Positions 1 through 8,560 of a DNA stretch of 64,000 bases are shown piece after piece. Source of the DNA: Dysgonomonas sp. PF1-14 (GTDB lineage: Bacteria; Bacteroidota; Bacteroidia; Bacteroidales; Dysgonomonadaceae); assembly GCF_029892965.1 (NCBI RefSeq), contig NZ_JARXWN010000006.1, forward strand, positions 179,039 through 243,038. The letters run 5' to 3'. Made by a program: the position numbers and the translations under genes. The notes under the pieces are model-generated. The model was given only the letters and a program-made list of their open reading frames with translations. It searched no databases and was not told the origin of the DNA. Position 1 is the stretch's first letter. Each line of letters begins with the position of its first letter.

Positions 1-74
1 GCCATCAGGGCAAAAACAGCATATTTTTTAAGCTTTTGCTTTTGCTCCGAAGATATTTTCAGTCGTTCGTTCAT
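1..74 (-). CDS. traM: Conjugative transposon protein TraM, N-terminus only (cut by window edge)
   Basis: Twenty-four codons are visible before the window ends. The ATG lies at 74-72, inside the 3' end of traL, and the two genes overlap by 47 nt in different frames. The peptide begins MNERLKISSEQKQKLKKY and then turns hydrophobic (AVFALM). This charged, basic start running into a membrane anchor is what the TraM family of Bacteroides conjugative transposons shows. TraM belongs to the envelope-spanning part of the mating apparatus (VirB10-like position). Identification rests on the short N-terminus plus perfect synteny after traK and traL. Confidence 0.7.
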   Translation of the reverse strand, partial: MNERLKISSEQKQKLKKYAVFALM

Positions 75-384
75 ATTCTTTGAATTTTTGTTGATTAATT
101 CTTATACTGTCGATAGAATCCCTTCGGGTTTCTTGTTGATACAGGTCGAAGAGTTCCTTGTCAACAGGAGAATCCATCATTTGCTCTATCTCCAATACTT
201 TCTTCTTTTCGCTTTGCTTTCCCCAATTATAAATTGTGGAAAAGGTAAAGTAGAGGTTTCCGATGGTCAGTATCAGGAGCATTATCACTATCGCCGTTAT
301 CCGTTTGTCGGGTGTCAGTTCTCCGCACAGGTCTTTGATCTTACCTTCCAACCAATAGCCTAATTCTTTTAATCGTTCTTTCAT
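28..384 (-). CDS. traL: TraL-like conjugation protein (DUF3989)
   Basis: 118 aa. A basic cytoplasmic start (about residues 1-28) is followed by one membrane helix (about 29-50, ITAIVIMLLILTIGNLYF) and a charged, probably periplasmic tail. This small single-pass layout, lying between traK and traM, matches TraL (DUF3989) of CTnDOT-type elements. It is presumably a structural subunit of the mating channel; its exact role is unknown. It starts 5 nt after the traK stop and its last 47 nt are shared with the traM start, so translation is probably coupled. Confidence 0.75.
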   Translation of the reverse strand: MKERLKELGYWLEGKIKDLCGELTPDKRITAIVIMLLILTIGNLYFTFSTIYNWGKQSEKKKVLEIEQMMDSPVDKELFDLYQQETRRDSIDSIRINQQKFKEYERTTENIFGAKAKA

Positions 385-389
385 AATCC

Positions 390-1013
390 TTAGCGTGCTA
401 ATACCCTGACATCCTTATTCTCCCTGACTTCGAATCCTTCGATAATAAAGCCGTGCGGATTACTTTCCGAGCGAACGGAGTTCAGCAGGCGACAATAGGT
501 TACCAAAGAGCGTTCGGTAATATTGCTTTCCCGGATAATCATCTGCCGGGCATAAGTCGCTGCTTCGTAAGGATAGCTATTCATATTGCATACGACACTG
601 TCTATCCGGATGGTCTGATTGATATTTCCGGAGATGATGCGGTTGTAAAAACCCTTCTCCGACAAGTCTTTATAATAATTGAAAGCCGACTTATCGGACA
701 GGAGTAATGCCCTGCCGGTATTACTTTCAATGGCACTCTTGTCAGGCGACAGTGTGAAGAAGAGTTCATGAAAACGCCTGACGTGTTCTCTCGCTTCTAC
801 AGGGCGGTTTTGCGACAAATCCTGCGAGAGAGCCAGCATCAGCGATTTCCCGTTGTCTAACACATATATTTTTTGACGTTGCTTTTCCGCAAAGTCATAC
901 GCACTGTATAGGGAGTAGCCTGTAACGACGGCGCACATACATAGAAACACAATGCCGAAAATGCGGAGTTGTTTAAAACTCGTTTCGATATTTTTTAATG
1001 ATTTAAATTCCAT
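390..1013 (-). CDS. traK: Conjugative transposon protein TraK (VirB8-like position)
   Basis: 207 aa. A short cytoplasmic N-terminus (about 1-17) precedes one membrane helix (about 18-38, IFGIVFLCMCAVVTGYSLY) and a soluble periplasmic domain. The segment with KQRQKIYVLDNGKSLMLALSQD just after the helix is typical of Bacteroidetes TraK. Size and topology resemble VirB8-type scaffold proteins of type IV secretion systems. It lies 27 nt downstream of traJ and 5 nt upstream of traL in one transcription unit. Confidence 0.85.
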   Translation of the reverse strand: MEFKSLKNIETSFKQLRIFGIVFLCMCAVVTGYSLYSAYDFAEKQRQKIYVLDNGKSLMLALSQDLSQNRPVEAREHVRRFHELFFTLSPDKSAIESNTGRALLLSDKSAFNYYKDLSEKGFYNRIISGNINQTIRIDSVVCNMNSYPYEAATYARQMIIRESNITERSLVTYCRLLNSVRSESNPHGFIIEGFEVRENKDVRVLAR

Positions 1014-1040
1014 AAATTCAATTTGAAAATTTGATAATTA

Positions 1041-2144
1041 TTAAGGAGTCTTACTTGAAGAGCCGGATTGTCCACCATCTCCTGTGGCGTAATTCCTTCC
1101 TTGTGGCTGACTGCCGCCGCCGGCAGAACTACTACTGCTACTACCGGGATTACCGCCTCCTTTCAATCGTCCTGTAATATTTCCTGCTGCAGCTCCGGCA
1201 GCTCCTCCGGCGATTGCACTGCCTTTGGTTGCCGTCTGGTTTACATTCTTACCGAAGTTACCTATACCCCCGGCCGAGATTATCCAGCCTGCAACTGTCG
1301 GAATAGTGAAGTAGCCTACAATGCCGATGATCATAAACAGGATATAGATTACATCCGAGTTATCTAAAGAAAAATTCGGGTCAATCTCCATGCGCTCGAT
1401 ATCAGCTTGCAGCATCAGGGATTGAAGCCGCGCCAGTATCGTACTGAATAAATCCGATACGGGTAGCCACAGGTAAACAGAAATATAGCGGGTTATCCAT
1501 TGGGTAAGGGTAGATGAAAAACCGTCCCAGACGGATATGCCGAAAGCGATAGGTCCCAGTATAGCCAATACTATCAGAAAGAAAGTACGAATCACATCGA
1601 TAACCAACGCCGCAGCTTTGAAGATTATCTCCAGCAGTTCACGGAAAGTATTGCGTATCCATTTCTTGACATCATACAGTTCCCGTTCCAGATATAGCCC
1701 TACCTTTGTTCCCACATCGGTGATACCCAGCTCTTCCATCTTGGCATCGAATATCTCGTTATCCACCAGATAAGCCGTTTCTGGATTCCGCCGCATAGCT
1801 TCATATTCCAGCTTATCTTTCTGTTCCGCATATTTCTGCATATCGAATGTTTCGGATTGCAGCATCCCGTGTGTTCCCTTTACAACCGGGCTCATCACGC
1901 TGTTAATCGTACCGATTACAATGGACGGAAAAAACATGATACATAGCCCGATGGCAAAAGGACGGAGCAGGGGGTAAACATCAATCGGCTCTGCCCTTGA
2001 AAGGGATTGCCAAACCCGATGGGCGACATAAAACAATGCTCCCAGTCCGGCTATTCCTTTGGCTACGCCAACCATATTGCCGCATAAGGGCATCATCTGT
2101 TCGTAGAGTGTCCGCAGTGTTTCGTGAAATTGATTAAAATCCAT
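1041..2144 (-). CDS. traJ: Conjugative transposon protein TraJ, polytopic inner-membrane subunit
   Basis: 367 aa with about six to seven hydrophobic segments (around 25-45, 62-88, 168-210, 222-240 and 265-300). The C-terminal tail is rich in Gly, Ser and Ala and is probably disordered. The N-terminus (MDFNQFHETLRTLYEQMMPLCGNM) and multi-pass layout fit TraJ of CTnDOT-type elements, which occupies the VirB6-like channel position. It follows traI after a 105-nt spacer holding short repeats of the type gcacatta. Confidence 0.85.
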   Translation of the reverse strand: MDFNQFHETLRTLYEQMMPLCGNMVGVAKGIAGLGALFYVAHRVWQSLSRAEPIDVYPLLRPFAIGLCIMFFPSIVIGTINSVMSPVVKGTHGMLQSETFDMQKYAEQKDKLEYEAMRRNPETAYLVDNEIFDAKMEELGITDVGTKVGLYLERELYDVKKWIRNTFRELLEIIFKAAALVIDVIRTFFLIVLAILGPIAFGISVWDGFSSTLTQWITRYISVYLWLPVSDLFSTILARLQSLMLQADIERMEIDPNFSLDNSDVIYILFMIIGIVGYFTIPTVAGWIISAGGIGNFGKNVNQTATKGSAIAGGAAGAAAGNITGRLKGGGNPGSSSSSSAGGGSQPQGRNYATGDGGQSGSSSKTP

Positions 2145-2249
2145 AAATTCAATTTTTTAATGTGAGAATATGCCGATGTGCCAATGAGGTTCGCTTCGTG
2201 TTAATTTCCGAATTTGCTAATTGACACATTAGCACATTAGCACATTGAT
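2145..2249. repeat. Spacer with tandem gcacatta-type short repeats
   Basis: The spacer between traI and traJ contains gctaattgacacattag followed by two further cacatta units (about 2215-2245). An earlier atgtgccaatgag lies at about 2173. Low-complexity words of the form 'gtgccaatgtgctaat' recur in Bacteroidetes intergenic DNA. No gene is seen here. Confidence 0.45.
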
Positions 2250-2879
2250 TTACCAATAACGAGCATCCGGATTACCATACAAGGTATTGACACGGGATGT
2301 CTCCCCTTTTTTCTTGGCTCTGAGATAAGAAATACTGATATTCTTGTTGGTATAGTATTTCACCAGATTACGGTAGCTTACCATTTCGTCATAGCAATGA
2401 TTGACCACATCCATACGATCTTTGTCGCTTAATGATAAGGTGCTGATATTTACTACTCCTTTCAATTCATTCAGTACATCACCTGATTGTTCCAACAGTT
2501 TAGTATACCCGTGAGCAATGGCATTGAGTTCGTCTATCGAGAAGTTGGGATCGGACAGCATTTTTTGAAAATTAGTAACATAGATTTCCGACACTTCTCC
2601 AACCATCAGGATGGTCTTTTGAACTTTTTTCGCGTCTTTTACTAAATTATTGACCGCTTTGAGCGCATCGTAATACTCTTTCCCTTGATTATAAACCTTT
2701 TGAACTTCTTTGAAATTACTGATCATGGTTTGGGCAGTACTCGAAGTTTGTACAATCTGCTTGCTGGTATTGACAATGCTCTGTGTGAAATTACTTGGGT
2801 CCCAGACCGTCCATTGGGCACTCATATTGGTTGTGAAAAGCATAAGGCTTATGCACAACATGAAAAATTTTGCTTTCAT
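2250..2879 (-). CDS. traI: Conjugation protein TraI (DUF4141), secreted
   Basis: 209 aa. An N-terminal signal peptide (about 1-21, ending NMSAQ) leads into a helical, coiled-coil-like exported domain. The segment SAQWTVWDPSNFTQSIVNT is characteristic of DUF4141/TraI of Bacteroides conjugative transposons. By its position between the VirB4-like TraG and the VirB6-like TraJ it corresponds to VirB5-like minor pilus components, which is an inference from order and export signal. It starts 45 nt downstream of traG. Confidence 0.85.
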   Translation of the reverse strand: MKAKFFMLCISLMLFTTNMSAQWTVWDPSNFTQSIVNTSKQIVQTSSTAQTMISNFKEVQKVYNQGKEYYDALKAVNNLVKDAKKVQKTILMVGEVSEIYVTNFQKMLSDPNFSIDELNAIAHGYTKLLEQSGDVLNELKGVVNISTLSLSDKDRMDVVNHCYDEMVSYRNLVKYYTNKNISISYLRAKKKGETSRVNTLYGNPDARYW

Positions 2880-2924
2880 ATTGAAATTGTTTTTAAATGA
2901 ATACTTGTATGATTTTTAAGAGAT

Positions 2925-5420
2925 TTATCTCTTGTCCGCTAATTGCTTAATCGCTAATTCTATATCGCCGTCCAATTTTTCAGCTAAACGGAAGACTTCT
3001 AGCTTTTCGGTTTCTTCGGTTGTATAACTCAGGTATTCCGCTTTGCTCACTTCGGTGGCATATACCGCCGATTGCATACCGCCCAATCCTATCCAGACTT
3101 CCTTATAAATCCGTTGCGGATTATTCGACATATTGATGGAGAGTATCTGCGAGCGTTCCTTATCGGTCAGTCCCAGCAAGGACTGTATCGCGTCGAACTT
3201 ATTCATGTACTTGCGCTGGTCAAGCAGTATCTTGCAGTCGGAGTTGTTGATAATGGCTTCCTTGACAATCGGAGACGAGATAATATCATCCACTTCCTGC
3301 GTAACGACAATGGCTTCCCCGAAATACTTCCGGACCGTTTTATACATATATTTCAGATAATCAGCCATATTGGGGGAAGATAGAGCCTTCCAGGCTTCTT
3401 CCACAATCAGTTGTTTACGAATGCCTTTCAGATGCCGGAGCTTGTTGATGAATGCCTCCATGATGATGATGGTTACCACCGGAAAAAGTTCTTTATTCTC
3501 CTTTATCTGGTCAATTTCGAATACAATGAAGCGTTTATTCAGCAAGTCCAATTCCTTGTCCGAGTTCAGCAGGAAGTCGAAGCGGCCGCCCTTGTAATAC
3601 TGGCGGAGGGTGGTCAGCAGATTGTCGATATTAAAATCTTCCTTATCCACCTTAATATCCCGTCGGGTTAATTCCGCTTTATATTCATCCCGCATAAATT
3701 CATAGAAGGAGTTGAAGCCGGGAACAATACTCCTGTCGGTTTGTATTCGTTTGATATATTCATCGACAGCACTGCCTAACTCGCCCGATTCGGTCTTGCT
3801 GATCTTGTCATCCTCACTTTTCCAAAGAGTCAGTAAGAGGGTTTTCAGGCTGTCCTTTTTCTCCACATCAAACTGCCCGTTGTCCGTATAGAAAGGATTG
3901 AATGAAATGGGATTTTCTTCCGTATAGGTGAAATAGATTCCGTCCTCTCCTTTGGTCTTGCGGTTTATCAGCTCACACAATCCCTGATAGGAATTACCCG
4001 TATCGACTAACAGTACGTGTGTTCCCTGTTCGTAGTATTGGCGCACAAGGTGATTCATAAAGAAGGATTTTCCAGAACCGCTCGGCCCCAATACAAACTT
4101 GTTGCGGTTGGTAATAATCCCTTTTTTCATGGGCAGGTCGGAAATATCCAGATGCAAGGGTTTTCCCGTCAGGCGGTCTACCATCTTGATACCGAAAGGC
4201 GAAGGCGAACTCCGGTAGTTGGTTTCGGCGATAAAGAAGCACAGAGCCTGCTCGATGAAGGTGTAGAAACTTTCTTCCGCCGGAAAGTCTCCCGCGTTGC
4301 CCGGGATGCCTGCCCAAAAGAGTGTCGGGGTATCCACCGTATTGTGCCGGGGTTTACATTCCATCAGAGCCAGCTGACTGCCCACATCGTTCTTGATGCG
4401 GGAAAGCTCCTCCTTGTCTTCCGACCAAGCCATTACATTGACATGACAGCGTACCGAGGTCAGCCCGTAGCTATGCGCTTCGTTCAGGTAGTCTTCGATC
4501 CACTCTTTGTTTATTTGATTGGAACGGCTGTACCGAGATAACGAGTGCATATTTCTAGCTTGCTTTTCAAAACGTTTGAGGTTTTCCGTGTGGTCGTCAA
4601 TGAAAATGTACTGGTTCACGATGTGGTTGCAGGACAAGAGAACACCTATCGGCGCGGCAAAAGACAGGCGGCAATCGCTTCTGTCGGTAGACAAGCGTTC
4701 GTATCGGCTGTCGGTCTGTACCTTTCCCGGCAGGTCTTCGGTATCGGAAAGGGTATGCAGGCAGAGGCATTTATCGCCTATCTTCATTTGCCCTGCCCCA
4801 AGTGTTATATCCTGCAAGCAGGTAGTGTCTTCCTGCGACAGGGAGAAATACTTTTCCACAATACCGGCTTCGGATTCCGTGCCTACAATCTCGTCGGTAG
4901 TAATGCGAGTTAGTTTTACAAATCCCGAATCATTCAAAATCCGCTCGAATTGTCCGACTGCTTCTAAGAACTTTTGGATAGTTTCTTTGTCCTGCATTTT
5001 CTTCGGGATGATAAATCCCCGTGTCAGTGCGTTGAAGTTGCTCTGTTGGCGTGCCCTGTCTTTCGTTGTTTTGGTCAGGAACAGATAACTGCTATGGTTC
5101 AAATACGGACGTTCATTGAAATGACGCTCGAAACTGCGGGATAAAAAACTGATGTCTTCCTTGTCTACCTCCGGCTCATACTTTTCCTCGACAAACCAGT
5201 CCTGACGATGGACAATAGTGTAATCGGGAAGTACCTTGACCGCTTTGAGCCAGGCAGCGTGCATCGCTTCATATTCTGCGGAAGTAACGGTAAAGAGTTC
5301 GGGCAGCTCTACCCGATAGGCTACCGACAAGTCAGCGTCTTTGCTCAGGATGCAGTCGTGTTCGACAGTCAGCAGTGGAAATTTACTTTCCAATGTGGCT
5401 GCTTTGGCTGTATTTCTCAT
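2925..5420 (-). CDS. traG: TraG, VirB4-type conjugation ATPase
   Basis: 831 aa. An N-terminal CagE/VirB4-like domain precedes the ATPase core. The Walker A motif GPSGSGKS is at residues 445-452 and the Walker B-type strand LIVEEAWKAL comes later. No membrane helix is apparent. Such ATPases power assembly of the mating pore on the cytoplasmic face of the inner membrane. The start codon overlaps the traF stop (ATGA at 5420-5417), which supports both the start choice and translational coupling. Length is normal for Bacteroidetes TraG. Confidence 0.95.
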   Translation of the reverse strand: MRNTAKAATLESKFPLLTVEHDCILSKDADLSVAYRVELPELFTVTSAEYEAMHAAWLKAVKVLPDYTIVHRQDWFVEEKYEPEVDKEDISFLSRSFERHFNERPYLNHSSYLFLTKTTKDRARQQSNFNALTRGFIIPKKMQDKETIQKFLEAVGQFERILNDSGFVKLTRITTDEIVGTESEAGIVEKYFSLSQEDTTCLQDITLGAGQMKIGDKCLCLHTLSDTEDLPGKVQTDSRYERLSTDRSDCRLSFAAPIGVLLSCNHIVNQYIFIDDHTENLKRFEKQARNMHSLSRYSRSNQINKEWIEDYLNEAHSYGLTSVRCHVNVMAWSEDKEELSRIKNDVGSQLALMECKPRHNTVDTPTLFWAGIPGNAGDFPAEESFYTFIEQALCFFIAETNYRSSPSPFGIKMVDRLTGKPLHLDISDLPMKKGIITNRNKFVLGPSGSGKSFFMNHLVRQYYEQGTHVLLVDTGNSYQGLCELINRKTKGEDGIYFTYTEENPISFNPFYTDNGQFDVEKKDSLKTLLLTLWKSEDDKISKTESGELGSAVDEYIKRIQTDRSIVPGFNSFYEFMRDEYKAELTRRDIKVDKEDFNIDNLLTTLRQYYKGGRFDFLLNSDKELDLLNKRFIVFEIDQIKENKELFPVVTIIIMEAFINKLRHLKGIRKQLIVEEAWKALSSPNMADYLKYMYKTVRKYFGEAIVVTQEVDDIISSPIVKEAIINNSDCKILLDQRKYMNKFDAIQSLLGLTDKERSQILSINMSNNPQRIYKEVWIGLGGMQSAVYATEVSKAEYLSYTTEETEKLEVFRLAEKLDGDIELAIKQLADKR

Positions 5421-5746
5421 CGGCCGGCTCCTTCCTTTTTTCTTCGGAAAAGCCGTTCGATGCGCAGCCTGTTGATGATATATCGGGGGTGGTTGCGGGC
5501 AGCCTGCATCTTCATCAGTCCGAATTCCCCGTACTTATCATTCAGGTGGAAGGTAAGCCAAACCAACGTGGAAGCCGTAACAACTCCGAAGCCGATACAG
5601 ATAGTCTGGCTGATACCTATCATATACATGATTACGAAAATCACGAATACGGACAGCAGTCCTCCGGCGAAGATGAACAGGTATTGGGATTTGAGGCCCT
5701 TGAACTCGGCGGGCTTGCCGATTCCTTTATTAATCGAGTATTCCAT
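5417..5746 (-). CDS. traF: TraF (DUF4133), small membrane protein
   Basis: 109 aa when started at ATG 5746 (MEYSINKGIGKPAEFKG), the conserved start of DUF4133 proteins. The frame stays open further upstream, but that extension runs through a palindromic repeat and a non-coding-looking stretch, so I rejected the longer start. Two membrane helices lie at about 25-45 and 48-68. A basic cytoplasmic tail (RRKKEG) follows. It takes the VirB3-like place directly before the VirB4-like TraG, with which it overlaps by 4 nt. Confidence 0.85.
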   Translation of the reverse strand: MEYSINKGIGKPAEFKGLKSQYLFIFAGGLLSVFVIFVIMYMIGISQTICIGFGVVTASTLVWLTFHLNDKYGEFGLMKMQAARNHPRYIINRLRIERLFRRKKEGAGR

Positions 5747-5791
5747 TCTTCTTGTGTTTAAAAATTTATTTAACTCATGTAGATTCCTTAT

Positions 5792-5809
5792 TTCCCCCTT
5801 TCGGGGGAA
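5792..5809. repeat. Short GC-rich palindrome (Bacteroidetes interspersed type)
   Basis: Perfect 7-bp inverted repeat TTCCCCC-tttc-GGGGGAA in the traE-traF spacer, followed by gtgagggtctgtggg. It resembles the G/C-block elements found inside the large helicase gene at 46481-46552 and 46989-47053. It could form an mRNA hairpin that adjusts traE versus traF expression. Confidence 0.6.
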
Positions 5810-5825
5810 GTGAGGGTCTGTGGGT

Positions 5826-6125
5826 TTACAAGAAGAAAGAACGCAGGATGGTTGCCGCCACAATCAGGAAGATACAGGCTCCGAACCACGATGCGGCGGT
5901 TTTACTGGTATCGGGATCGCCCGAACTGAACTTCCCGTACACTTTCACACCCCCGATCAGTCCGACAACGGCTCCGATGGCATAGATGAGTTTTGTGCCG
6001 GGCTCGAAATACGATGTTACCATATTGGTGGCTTCGGTAATACCGCCGATACCGTTTCCCTGAGCAAAAAGGCTTGATGCTATGGCTAAAATCATAGCCA
6101 TAGAAAGAAGAAGTTTCTTTCTCAT
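5826..6125 (-). CDS. traE: TraE (DUF4134), pilin-like small membrane protein
   Basis: 99 aa. A signal-like N-terminus (about 1-21, ending SLFAQ) is followed by two hydrophobic helices (about 43-62 and 77-98) around a short Gly/Ser/Asp loop. This is the DUF4134/TraE family of Bacteroides conjugative elements. Size and topology resemble VirB2-type pilin precursors. The 133-nt leader contains a perfect 9-bp hairpin and the recurring TAATTATCCA motif, which suggests separate post-transcriptional control of this probably abundant subunit. Confidence 0.85.
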   Translation of the reverse strand: MRKKLLLSMAMILAIASSLFAQGNGIGGITEATNMVTSYFEPGTKLIYAIGAVVGLIGGVKVYGKFSSGDPDTSKTAASWFGACIFLIVAATILRSFFL

Positions 6126-6146
6126 AAAAATTGATTTGTTTTAATT

Positions 6147-6173
6147 GCCGTGGGGGTGGATAGTCCCCACGGC
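6147..6173 (-). promoter_or_regulatory. Strong hairpin in the traE leader
   Basis: GCCGTGGGG (6147-6155) pairs perfectly with CCCCACGGC (6165-6173) around a 9-nt loop, ending 22 nt upstream of the traE ATG. No U-run follows on the minus strand. An mRNA stabiliser, processing site or attenuator is therefore more likely than an intrinsic terminator. Confidence 0.55.
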
Positions 6174-6258
6174 GGGTTAGACTTGGATAATTAAAATGGA
6201 TAATTAGTGAGGCCGCAGGCCGTCTTGTAGACTTGTTTACTATTTTTTACATAAGCTT

Positions 6259-6939
6259 TTATTTAGGGTTTAAAAATTTTGCAACATCAAAATTTCCCAG
6301 ATCGTCGGATTCGGGAATATTATCTAAATCGTCGGAATTTTCACTTTCTTTCTTCTGAAGAGCTATATGCAGGTCTATTAGTTCGGATATTATACTTGCC
6401 GTTTTTCCGGAAGAAAGTTGCTCCACGATCTCGGTTTCTTTGTTCTCGTATAATATTTTGCCTGCTTTCTGCTGTTCAATTTGTGATACTTCCGTAGATT
6501 CAACAACGTATTTTATTTTATACAGATCGTTGATTTCCAGCCCAGAAGCATAATATACATCTTTCCCAAACATTTCCTTCAATTCGATAACCTCTTGCTC
6601 CTCGTCAATTTCATCATTTGGTTCTCTATCCAGTGAATAGTCAATATCTAATGGAGCCGGATCACTTTCTTCTGCAAAGTTATGGTCATCCTCTGCTATT
6701 TCCGGTTCTTTCGCAAGAGGGGTGGTAGAGGTTGGCAGTGGTTGGCACAGGCTAAAGTTACTTTTACCTACTATCGAGACTTCCGTTTCGCTGCTTTTCG
6801 GTTTATCTGTTTCGCCTTTTTGCTCTTTTTCCAACTGCGCCTTTCCCAAGCGAAAAATATAATATGCTTTTTTTATTATCGGGTAAAGTAAAATCCAGAG
6901 CAGAAGGATTGCGGACAAAACTGTTATTGTCAGTATCAT
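6259..6939 (-). CDS. TraD-like membrane-anchored acidic protein
   Basis: 226 aa. One N-terminal membrane helix (about 3-24) is followed by a basic stretch and a long acidic, probably largely disordered cytoplasmic part. The end (NFDVAKFLNPK) looks like a short docking tail. It holds the TraD place between the DUF3408 protein and TraE in Bacteroides conjugative operons. I recognise no catalytic motif. Codons for CQPLPTSTT overlap a 30-bp sequence that recurs almost exactly at 8561-8590. The gene starts 5 nt after the upstream stop. Confidence 0.6.
   Translation of the reverse strand: MILTITVLSAILLLWILLYPIIKKAYYIFRLGKAQLEKEQKGETDKPKSSETEVSIVGKSNFSLCQPLPTSTTPLAKEPEIAEDDHNFAEESDPAPLDIDYSLDREPNDEIDEEQEVIELKEMFGKDVYYASGLEINDLYKIKYVVESTEVSQIEQQKAGKILYENKETEIVEQLSSGKTASIISELIDLHIALQKKESENSDDLDNIPESDDLGNFDVAKFLNPK
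6721..6750. repeat. 30-bp phased repeat, copy 1 (inside the traD-like gene)
   Basis: Three 10-bp units, ggtggtagag / gttggcagtg / gttggcacag, matching 8561-8590 at 29 of 30 positions. The ten-base period equals about one helical turn, as expected for a protein-binding site. One copy is coding and the other noncoding, so conservation is probably at DNA level. Confidence 0.7.
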
Positions 6940-6944
6940 GGCGT

Positions 6945-7361
6945 TTATAATTGGTTGTTTTTTCGCAGCAACTCGTTTATCTCATCTTCATACACATTGA
7001 AGTGATTTTCCAGTATATTATCTATATAGCCGAAGTACGACAGTTCGTTATCTGCAATTACGCTGAGAACTTTCCTTATTTTATTATGGAATTCTTGGCG
7101 TATATTGATATTCTTTCCTTTGCGTGAAGAAGTCCTGTTCTCTTTCAGAAAAGTTGAAACAAAATCAGGAGCTTTGGCTTTCCGCTTTTTGGGTTCTTCT
7201 TTTACAGCAACAGGCTCATCTCCTCCGTCTTTTTCTTTCTCAATAGTGGCAGAGTTGCTTTCCTGAACTTTTCCCTCCAATTCGGGCCTGCTGCCTTTCA
7301 TCAAAGCCCCCAATATCAGGTCTTCGTCCGATTCTTCATGTGTTATAATCTTCTTTGCCAT
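6945..7361 (-). CDS. DUF3408 protein (TraB-like)
   Basis: 138 aa. A low-complexity charged N-terminus (about 1-75) precedes a compact C-terminal helical domain (about 85-135). The segments INIRQEFHNKIRKVLSV and SYFGYIDNILENHF are typical of DUF3408. In CTnDOT-type operons this family follows the ParA protein. The fold resembles ribbon-helix-helix DNA-binding proteins, so a ParB-like partner role for the neighbouring ParA is plausible but inferred. It begins 3 nt downstream of parA. Confidence 0.8.
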   Translation of the reverse strand: MAKKIITHEESDEDLILGALMKGSRPELEGKVQESNSATIEKEKDGGDEPVAVKEEPKKRKAKAPDFVSTFLKENRTSSRKGKNINIRQEFHNKIRKVLSVIADNELSYFGYIDNILENHFNVYEDEINELLRKNNQL

Positions 7362-7364
7362 AAA

Positions 7365-8126
7365 TTAAATTTTCATTAGGGATTGCATTTCCTCTGCAAA
7401 CTGATCTAGCGCAGCCAATTTGATTTGAATTTTATCGGCAGGGAAGAGTGTAGAACGAAAGATGCTTTTTTGAGAGGCTCCCAAATCTTTGCGAAAACGT
7501 TTGGCATCGGGCACAGATGTCTTCATTAATTGAAGCCCCAGTTCGCCGATCACGCTTTCGTACACATCATACAAATTAGTCCTTTCCCTGCCGTCCACCA
7601 TATTCCAGAAAAGGAATAATCCTTTCACATTCCCTTTTCCCAAAGAGATATAACTCTCGTTCATCGTGATGGCAAATTGCAGGGTACTTTCCACTACTAA
7701 GCGATCTGCTATCATCGGGGAAAAAATATAATCCATATTAGCGACAAGGGTAAGCACACCTTTAGTATTCAATGTGCCGGGCAAGTCGAAGAAAATAATA
7801 TCGAACTGACTTTCGGTAGTTTCGATCAATCTTTGGGCTGTTTGAAGAGCATCAATCACATTGCCGGCAATGACCGGATAAACACCTCTTTTATCTAACG
7901 AAAACTGCTTGTGGGCAAGCTGCTTGTAAAACGGATCATTGGTAACGAGTCTGCCTTCCCGCTCTCGTTCGTCCTTAATACTGTGTTGCGGGCTGTCGCA
8001 GTCGATGATGGCTACATTTTTTTTCAATACATAGTTAAAGTAACTGGCCATTAATACGGTAAAGGCACTTTTTCCGACTCCTCCTTTTTGGGTACTGAAT
8101 GATACGAATAAGGGTTCTCTTCTCAT
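7365..8126 (-). CDS. traA: ParA-family ATPase (TraA), first gene of the tra operon
   Basis: 253 aa. The deviant Walker A motif KGGVGKSAF lies at about residues 14-22, a Walker A' segment at about 42-46 (IDCDSP) and FFDLPG at about 112-117. This is the MinD/ParA/Soj ATPase fold. In Bacteroides ICEs it opens the transfer operon and is annotated TraA. It may help partition or position the element, or recruit the transfer machinery. The upstream 400 bp hold many TATCG-type words, an obvious candidate for ParA/DUF3408 binding. Confidence 0.9.
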   Translation of the reverse strand: MRREPLFVSFSTQKGGVGKSAFTVLMASYFNYVLKKNVAIIDCDSPQHSIKDEREREGRLVTNDPFYKQLAHKQFSLDKRGVYPVIAGNVIDALQTAQRLIETTESQFDIIFFDLPGTLNTKGVLTLVANMDYIFSPMIADRLVVESTLQFAITMNESYISLGKGNVKGLFLFWNMVDGRERTNLYDVYESVIGELGLQLMKTSVPDAKRFRKDLGASQKSIFRSTLFPADKIQIKLAALDQFAEEMQSLMKI

Positions 8127-8149
8127 GTCAATAATTTTAAGTTGAATAA

Positions 8150-8520
8150 ATCTATATTTCTGTCGATAGAGCTATTTGTCGTTCTATTATTCTGAATATT
8201 TATAGTTCGTTATATCGTTTGATCTTTCTATAAATCAGCCGATAGATAGATTTAATGAGCGATATAGCTGTCTATATATTTAAAGGTATATGGTTTTATC
8301 GTTCTTTTTACCGATAGGACTATCGACCTGTTTTTTGTTCGATTTATCGATATATCTAAAAATCGAATGTCAGATTGTTAGAATGTTCTATCAGTAGATT
8401 ATTCGATAATTCTATCCATCGAAAGAATCTTATATCTAAGAATCGAACCATGCATCGTTATGGAGATAGAGCGATATATGAATACATTTTTTGTTCTATC
8501 TATCGTTCTATAGTACAAAA
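8150..8520. repeat. AT-rich iteron-like array of TATCG/CGATA words
   Basis: About a dozen degenerate copies of CGATA or its complement TATCG occur in 370 bp. Examples are gtcgataga, ccgatagatag, gcgatatag, accgataggactatcga, tatcgatatatc, attcgataatt and ctatcgttc. Several are back to back and form small palindromes such as TATCGATA. The array lies directly upstream of parA. A parS-like centromere, operator array or replication/transfer iterons are possible. Confidence 0.5.
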
Positions 8521-8560
8521 TTAAGGGAGCATTAATCAAAAATGGTTCATTTTCATGAGA

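Noticed and set aside
5747..5863. Longer start for traF
   Set aside because: The extension passes through a G/C-block palindrome and overlaps traE. ATG 5746 gives the conserved MEYSINKG start.
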